A stretch of DNA of 17,075 nucleotides from RGIG5952 sp045603485 (lineage in GTDB: Bacteria; Verrucomicrobiota; Kiritimatiellia; RFP12; JAAYLN01): the NCBI GenBank assembly GCA_045603485.1, contig JAZUMF010000094.1:1-17075 (forward strand), in the 5' to 3' direction. The notes below the pieces were generated by a model. The model ran no database searches, was not told the origin of the DNA, and worked only from the letters and a program-made list of their open reading frames with translations. Shown piece by piece: positions 13,909 to 17,075 of the stretch (within the stretch, counting starts at the first letter, position 1; each line of letters starts with the position of its first letter). Made by a program: the position numbers and the translations under genes.

Positions 13909-14869
13909 AAAGGTAATCTTGCAGGCCCGCAACGCGAACGGGGTGCAGGTCGATGTGGCGGCGTTACGCATTGACGCCCGCTGTGTGCGTTCCCGCGTCT
14001 TTGACGATAACGAGCTTGAAGCCACGATACACAACGCGAACGAAGACACTATTTCGAAGTTCCTGCAACGCGGCGCGAATGTCGCGCTTTTTGCCGGTTA
14101 CGAGCAGGGCGCCGAACCGGGCCTAATGTACCAGGGCAACATCATCGACTCGAAGACATACAGGGACGGAACCGACACTCTCACCGTGATCCGTTCTATC
14201 GCCTTGCGTTCCTTGACTCGCCCGTTCACCTGTACGCCCGTGTGCTTGTCGTTCCCGAAGGATTCCACCGCCGACAAGGTGATAGATTCCATTTGCACTA
14301 TCTTGGGCCTGGTGCCGCAAGGAAAGGAAATGGCGAAAGAAGTGAAGTTCCCCGGCGGGTGGACTTTTGTCGGCCCCGTGTCCCGCGCCATGAAGAAACT
14401 TTCGCAGGACTTGAAGACCAAGGGAATCGGAATCTACGTTGACCTTGCCGAAATGGTAGTTTTCCGCTACAATACGGATTCCACCTACTCGATAGCCTAC
14501 ATCACTCCCGAATCGGGCCTTTTGAACTTGCAAGATACAACGGACTATGTGGGCGCGGCGTACTCTAATTTAAGCTCTCTTGCAAGCAAGATTGGCGAAA
14601 GCGTCGATGTGGGCGGGCAAGAAATAAAGCTGACGCCCGAAAAGACCGACGATGCCTACGCGCTCCTTGACAAGATTTTTACAAATATTAAGAAGACCTA
14701 TTCGGCGCGAACGATGGTGTTCCCGAAGTTGCGCCCGAACAGCCTTGTTCACGTTGCCGACCCGAACCGGGGCGTGGACGCCCTATTCGTGGTTGACCGC
14801 ATGGAAGTGGCGGTGGGTACGGGCAAGGATAGCTCTTTCGCGATGGATTTAAATTTAGTGGAGGCTTAA
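13895..14869 (+). CDS. Baseplate hub protein (gp27/gpD-like)
   Basis: 324 aa. Hub proteins of this kind bind the tube tip above the spike. The N-terminal part ('MLWGRKVILQARNANGVQVD') and 'LEATIHNANEDTISKFLQRG' followed by 'VALFAGYEQGAEPGLMYQGN' give the usual hub pattern of an N-x-N/N-L-x-x-x-T segment, then 'L-x-A-G-Y', then 'I-F-x-G-x-I'. Near the end, 'LFVVDRMEVAVGTGKDSSFA' is read here as 'ALFVVDRMEVAVGTG', a beta-rich domain close. I chose the ATG at 13895 since GGGAGG (13883-13888) stands six bases before it; upstream in-frame ATGs such as 13715 lie deep in the plug gene. It is followed by the spike gene with a 3-base gap. Confidence 0.75.
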   Translation: MLWGRKVILQARNANGVQVDVAALRIDARCVRSRVFDDNELEATIHNANEDTISKFLQRGANVALFAGYEQGAEPGLMYQGNIIDSKTYRDGTDTLTVIRSIALRSLTRPFTCTPVCLSFPKDSTADKVIDSICTILGLVPQGKEMAKEVKFPGGWTFVGPVSRAMKKLSQDLKTKGIGIYVDLAEMVVFRYNTDSTYSIAYITPESGLLNLQDTTDYVGAAYSNLSSLASKIGESVDVGGQEIKLTPEKTDDAYALLDKIFTNIKKTYSARTMVFPKLRPNSLVHVADPNRGVDALFVVDRMEVAVGTGKDSSFAMDLNLVEA

Positions 14870-14872
14870 TAT

Positions 14873-15481
14873 ATGGCGTCGATGCAATCAGCGATGGATC
14901 TGTTTTTGAGCTCCGCGATGTACGCCGTCCATACATCTCTACCCGCCAAGGTTGAAAAGTACGACGCGAAAAAGCACACGGCGACGGTAAAGCCCGCCGT
15001 GAATATGCTCATGGATAACGGGGTGCAAATCGAGATTCCGAGCCTGATGGAAGTTCCCGTTGTTTTTCCTGCGTCCAAGTTCTTCGACTTGGAGTTCCCG
15101 CTTGACGAAGGTGACGGCGTTCTGTTGCTATTCCAGGAATCCGATATTTCTACTTGGAAGAACGGTGATTTTCCGGCAATTCCCGCCGTGGCGTCCCGCT
15201 TCAACCTCGATTCTGCCGTTGCCATTCCGGGTCTTGTTCCGTCACCGTCGAAGGGCAAGGCCCGCATCTCGATAGACAAGAACGGCGTGATTACATGGAC
15301 CGCAAAAAAGATTGTTTATGATGCGCAGGTTGTCTTCAAAAAGGACGTTTTGGCCCGTGAAGATATCTATGTAGGCCCCGCGCCCACAGGTCCGGGCGTG
15401 AGCGTAAAGAACCATATCCACCCGACCGCCGTTGGCCCGACAAGTGCGCCGACACCTACACCGATAACGCCGGAGGTATAG
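14873..15481 (+). CDS. Membrane-puncturing spike, Gp138-like
   Basis: 202 aa. Spikes of this type are needle trimers at the tail tip that pierce the outer membrane. The N-terminal OB-fold pattern is clear: 'HTSLPAKVEKYDAKKHTATV', 'KPAVNMLMDNGVQIEIPSLM', 'VPVVFPASKFFDLEFPLDEG', 'DGVLLLFQESDISTWKNG'. Residues about 125-170 are short beta repeats ('ISIDKNGVITWTAKKIVYDA'). The end has HIHP (H181, H183), the HxH found at the spike apex in P2/Mu-type spikes where it binds iron, followed by a Pro/Thr tail. GGAGG (14860-14864) is eight bases before the ATG. Use of such a spike suggests a Gram-negative (outer membrane) host. Confidence 0.85.
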   Translation: MASMQSAMDLFLSSAMYAVHTSLPAKVEKYDAKKHTATVKPAVNMLMDNGVQIEIPSLMEVPVVFPASKFFDLEFPLDEGDGVLLLFQESDISTWKNGDFPAIPAVASRFNLDSAVAIPGLVPSPSKGKARISIDKNGVITWTAKKIVYDAQVVFKKDVLAREDIYVGPAPTGPGVSVKNHIHPTAVGPTSAPTPTPITPEV

Positions 15482-15487
15482 CAGTAT

Positions 15488-15748
15488 ATGGCCCTCAATT
15501 TGGCAAAATTTAAGACAGACCTAAAGACGGCCCTGCTGAAGGCTCAGGCCAAGAACCAAAAGGATGGTGTATCTGTTGACACTGCACTGGGCAACCTGGC
15601 AGACGAGATTGCCACACAGGTGGATGCCTACATCAAGACGGCGACGGTTTCCGTTACCGTGGCGCAGGGTATCGACGTATCTGTCGAACCGTCAAGCGGG
15701 CAGGGCGCGACAACCGCGACCGGCTCCGGCTCGGGTTCCTTATCCTGA
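15488..15748 (+). CDS. Small unknown protein after the spike
   Basis: 86 aa, family not recognised. The first 57 residues look helical ('LAKFKTDLKTALLKAQAKNQ', then 'VDTALGNLADEIATQVDAYI'), followed by the short strands 'TATVSVTVAQGIDVSV' and a Gly/Ser/Thr-rich end. Similar short proteins with 'LA..IA.QVDAYIK..TV.V' are common near the spike in Mu- and P2-like clusters, so a small tail or baseplate part is plausible. GGAGG at 15472-15476 is eleven bases from the ATG, inside the end of the spike gene. It is the last gene of the tail segment. Confidence 0.75.
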   Translation: MALNLAKFKTDLKTALLKAQAKNQKDGVSVDTALGNLADEIATQVDAYIKTATVSVTVAQGIDVSVEPSSGQGATTATGSGSGSLS

Positions 15749-15763
15749 TTTTCGGGAGCTTTG

Positions 15764-15836
15764 GGAACGGGAGACTTTGCGAGGGCTAGACCTGGGGAGG
15801 TAGGCCGCGAGGTTTCCCGTTCCTTTTTTAATTTTT
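15764..15836 (+). terminator. Very long hairpin terminator after the tail segment
   Basis: Bases 15764-15781 pair with 15806-15823 as 18 consecutive pairs (nine perfect outer pairs, GGAACGGGA/TCCCGTTCC, and three G-U pairs further in). The tip folds again as GGC plus ACCT (15790-15793) / AGGT (15798-15801) with a GGGG loop. Six T follow directly, then AA and six more T. The whole 60-nt fold is larger than a simple terminator. No T-run exists for the other strand, so it acts on + strand transcripts. Confidence 0.8.
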
Positions 15837-15882
15837 TGAAATAGCAGTGTAAAAATAAGCTAAAAATAAGTTATATTTAAGA
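15836..15882 (+). promoter_or_regulatory. Putative promoter region for the baseplate wedge genes
   Basis: This AT-rich stretch holds a TTGAAA (15836-15841), two direct repeats and TATATT at 15872-15877 in the context TTATATTTAAG. The TTGAAA lies 30 bases from TATATT, too far for a standard sigma-70 pair. If TATATT is a -10, the transcript would begin at or just before the ribosome site. Its likeness to the region before 3501 is the main support. Confidence 0.4.
15850..15870 (+). repeat. Two 10-bp direct repeats at 11-bp spacing
   Basis: TAAAAATAAG occurs at 15850-15859 and again, without change, at 15861-15870. The 11-bp period puts both A5 tracts on one face of the helix, which predicts a bend or a tandem protein-binding site. 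Confidence 0.8.
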
Positions 15883-15895
15883 AAAGGAGTTAGAA

Positions 15896-16252
15896 TTGCA
15901 ACTTGCGCTCGACACGGCAACTTGGGACATAGGTCTTGACGGCTCCGGCAATATTGCCGTGCTGGTTGACCCGTCCGCCCTGCTGGCACAAAGAATACAA
16001 TGCCGACTCCAGACTTTCAAGGGCGAATGTTTCCTTGACCGTTCCGTCGGGGTTCCCTATTACGAGGAAATCCTCAAGAAGAATCCCGACCTTGGAAGGG
16101 TGCGCTCCCTGCTCGCATCGGTAATCAAGGGCGTGGACGGCGTGGCAACGATACTTTCGCTCGAATTAAGATTTTCCGTGAGAAACCGCCGCCTTACCGT
16201 CGATTTTAGAGTGCAGGGAACCGCGGGCGAAATTGCAGAGGGTACGATATAA
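15896..16252 (+). CDS. Baseplate wedge protein, gp25-like (gpW family)
   Basis: 118 aa. This is a T4 gp25/P2 gpW-like wedge protein, the part of the baseplate from which the sheath starts. Signs are 'DIGLDGSGNIAVLVDPSALL', 'AQRIQCRLQTFKGECFLDRS' (relatives: Q-x-I-x-x-x-L-x-T-x-x-G-E-x), 'GVPYYEEILKKNPDLGRVRS' and the two closing strands 'LSLELRFSVRNRRLTVDFRV'. The start codon is TTG, supported by AAGGAG (15884-15889) six bases upstream; no ATG fits the conserved N-terminus. The stop overlaps the next start (TAATG). Confidence 0.85.
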   Translation: MQLALDTATWDIGLDGSGNIAVLVDPSALLAQRIQCRLQTFKGECFLDRSVGVPYYEEILKKNPDLGRVRSLLASVIKGVDGVATILSLELRFSVRNRRLTVDFRVQGTAGEIAEGTI

Positions 16253-17075
16253 TGGGCGAATTTGTAACATCTACCGGCTTGAACCGAAAGACGCTCCAGG
16301 AGTTGCGCGTCGAGTTTGAAAACAAGTTCAAGCAAGTTTTCGGCGTAACCTTCGAAACAGCCGTGGACAGCCCTAACGGGCTACTCGTTTCGCAGCTCGC
16401 CCTATCCTATAACGACCTTTGGGAACTCGCACAGGAGATTTACTCCAGCCTCGACCCGAACCAGGCCGTAGGCGCGGCACTAGACGCCCGCGCGGCCTTC
16501 AACGGCGTTTCGCGTAAACCGGCGCTGCCCTGCACCGTCGATGCCGTCCTCTATACTAGCGGTGACAGCGCGACGATTCCGGCTGGCTCCCTCGCAAAGC
16601 GGCAACGCGGCAACCTGAATTTCTCGCTTGACGAGACCGTGACAATTTCCCGCGCCTCTTGCAACGAGCTCCTGATTATTGACGACGGCTCCGCAAAGAA
16701 TACGGAGTACGTTTTCCACTTCACGTTTGGTGACGTGACGCTGAACAATTCCACGAGCGCGAGCAATTTATCCGTATTAAGGACGGCCGTAAATAGTGCT
16801 GGCGGTTCAGCAACTCTTACAGATCGCGGACTTATCGTAAGGATGTCCGATAGTTCTCCCGTCGGAATCACCGGGGCCATGCCTTCCGATTTCATCATTC
16901 AGTCAGGGACAAACGGCAAATTTACCGCCGTGGAACTCGGCTACCAGACTTGCGAAATTGGCGAACTTGACACGATCGCCGCCGCAATTAGCGGATGGAA
17001 CGCCGTCTACAACTATGCGGCTGGAGAACCAGGCGAGGACCTGGAATCCGACGAATCCTTGCGCTTGCGCCGTGC
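16252..17075 (+). CDS. Baseplate J-like wedge protein (3' end outside window)
   Basis: The frame is open from ATG 16252 to the window edge, 274 residues, so the gene is cut. It matches baseplate J-like proteins (T4 gp6/P2 gpJ), the main wedge component. Marks are 'TSTGLNRKTLQELRVEFENK', the 'AVDSPNGLLVSQLALSYNDL' helix, 'DPNQAVGAALDARAAFNGVS' (relatives: A-x-G-x-x-L-D-x-x-a-x-x-x-G), 'ATIPAGSL' and 'GEPGEDLESDESLRLRR', the conserved G-x-x-x-E-T-D-E-x-L-R-x-R segment. It is joined to the gp25-like gene by a one-base overlap, the usual gpW-gpJ pair. Confidence 0.9.
   Translation, partial: MGEFVTSTGLNRKTLQELRVEFENKFKQVFGVTFETAVDSPNGLLVSQLALSYNDLWELAQEIYSSLDPNQAVGAALDARAAFNGVSRKPALPCTVDAVLYTSGDSATIPAGSLAKRQRGNLNFSLDETVTISRASCNELLIIDDGSAKNTEYVFHFTFGDVTLNNSTSASNLSVLRTAVNSAGGSATLTDRGLIVRMSDSSPVGITGAMPSDFIIQSGTNGKFTAVELGYQTCEIGELDTIAAAISGWNAVYNYAAGEPGEDLESDESLRLRR

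Noticed and set aside
15488..17075. Diversity-generating retroelement or variable repeat in the tail tip region
   Set aside because: No reverse transcriptase, template repeat or adenine-variable repeat pair is visible in the window.
1..17075. CRISPR arrays, insertion sequences, integrase or attachment sites
   Set aside because: No regularly spaced repeats, transposase motifs or inverted terminal repeats were seen; all space is taken by structural genes and three short gaps.

Overview
This window is a structural (virion morphogenesis) module of a contractile-tailed, myovirus-like phage or prophage. Every confident gene lies on the + strand. The host cannot be named from sequence alone. Moderate-to-high GC coding, strong AAGGAGG-type ribosome binding sites, and rare AT-rich gaps ending in TTATATTTA(A/G)G just before a start remind me of Fibrobacter (Fibrobacterota). 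That is an inference from memory, not a search result. No integrase, lysis, regulatory, tRNA or CRISPR element is visible, so prophage and free phage cannot be told apart.

Layout, left to right. (1) Head entry and minor head genes, 1-3395: the 3' part of a DUF1073 portal-like gene, a 648-aa Mu gpF-like minor head protein with a C-terminal zincin metallopeptidase-like region (HEVGH and a later EAFAE), and an 80-aa very acidic protein, closed by a hairpin terminator. (2) Capsid block, 3501-6395: a DUF2213 prohead protease fused to a scaffold-like tail, a Gp24-like cement protein with an inserted beta-rich domain, and a DUF2184 major capsid protein. It is followed by two RNA hairpins and a strong terminator. 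(3) Connector and tail block, 6551-15748: a 127-aa unknown, DUF4054 adaptor, HK97 gp10-like protein, stopper-like protein, neck terminator, DUF3383 sheath, DUF3277 tube, tail assembly chaperone with a likely -1 frameshift extension, tape measure, Dit-like protein, baseplate plug, baseplate hub, Gp138-like spike and an 86-aa unknown. It is closed by a very long hairpin terminator. (4) Baseplate wedge block, 15896 to the end: gp25-like protein and a baseplate J-like protein cut by the window edge.

The genes are packed with 1-14 nt overlaps or short gaps, except at three points (3396-3500, 6396-6550, 15749-15895). Each gap carries a terminator-like hairpin, and two also carry helically phased A/T tracts and a promoter-like TATATTT. 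The late region therefore looks split into four transcription segments that could set different product levels for minor head, capsid, tail and wedge proteins.

The most notable points are the minor head protein with a zincin-like C-terminus next to a small acidic gene, the CCCTTTC slippery site with a downstream hairpin in the tail chaperone gene, the SD-sequestering hairpin before 6551, and the repeated terminator/phased-tract/TATATTT arrangement of the gaps.
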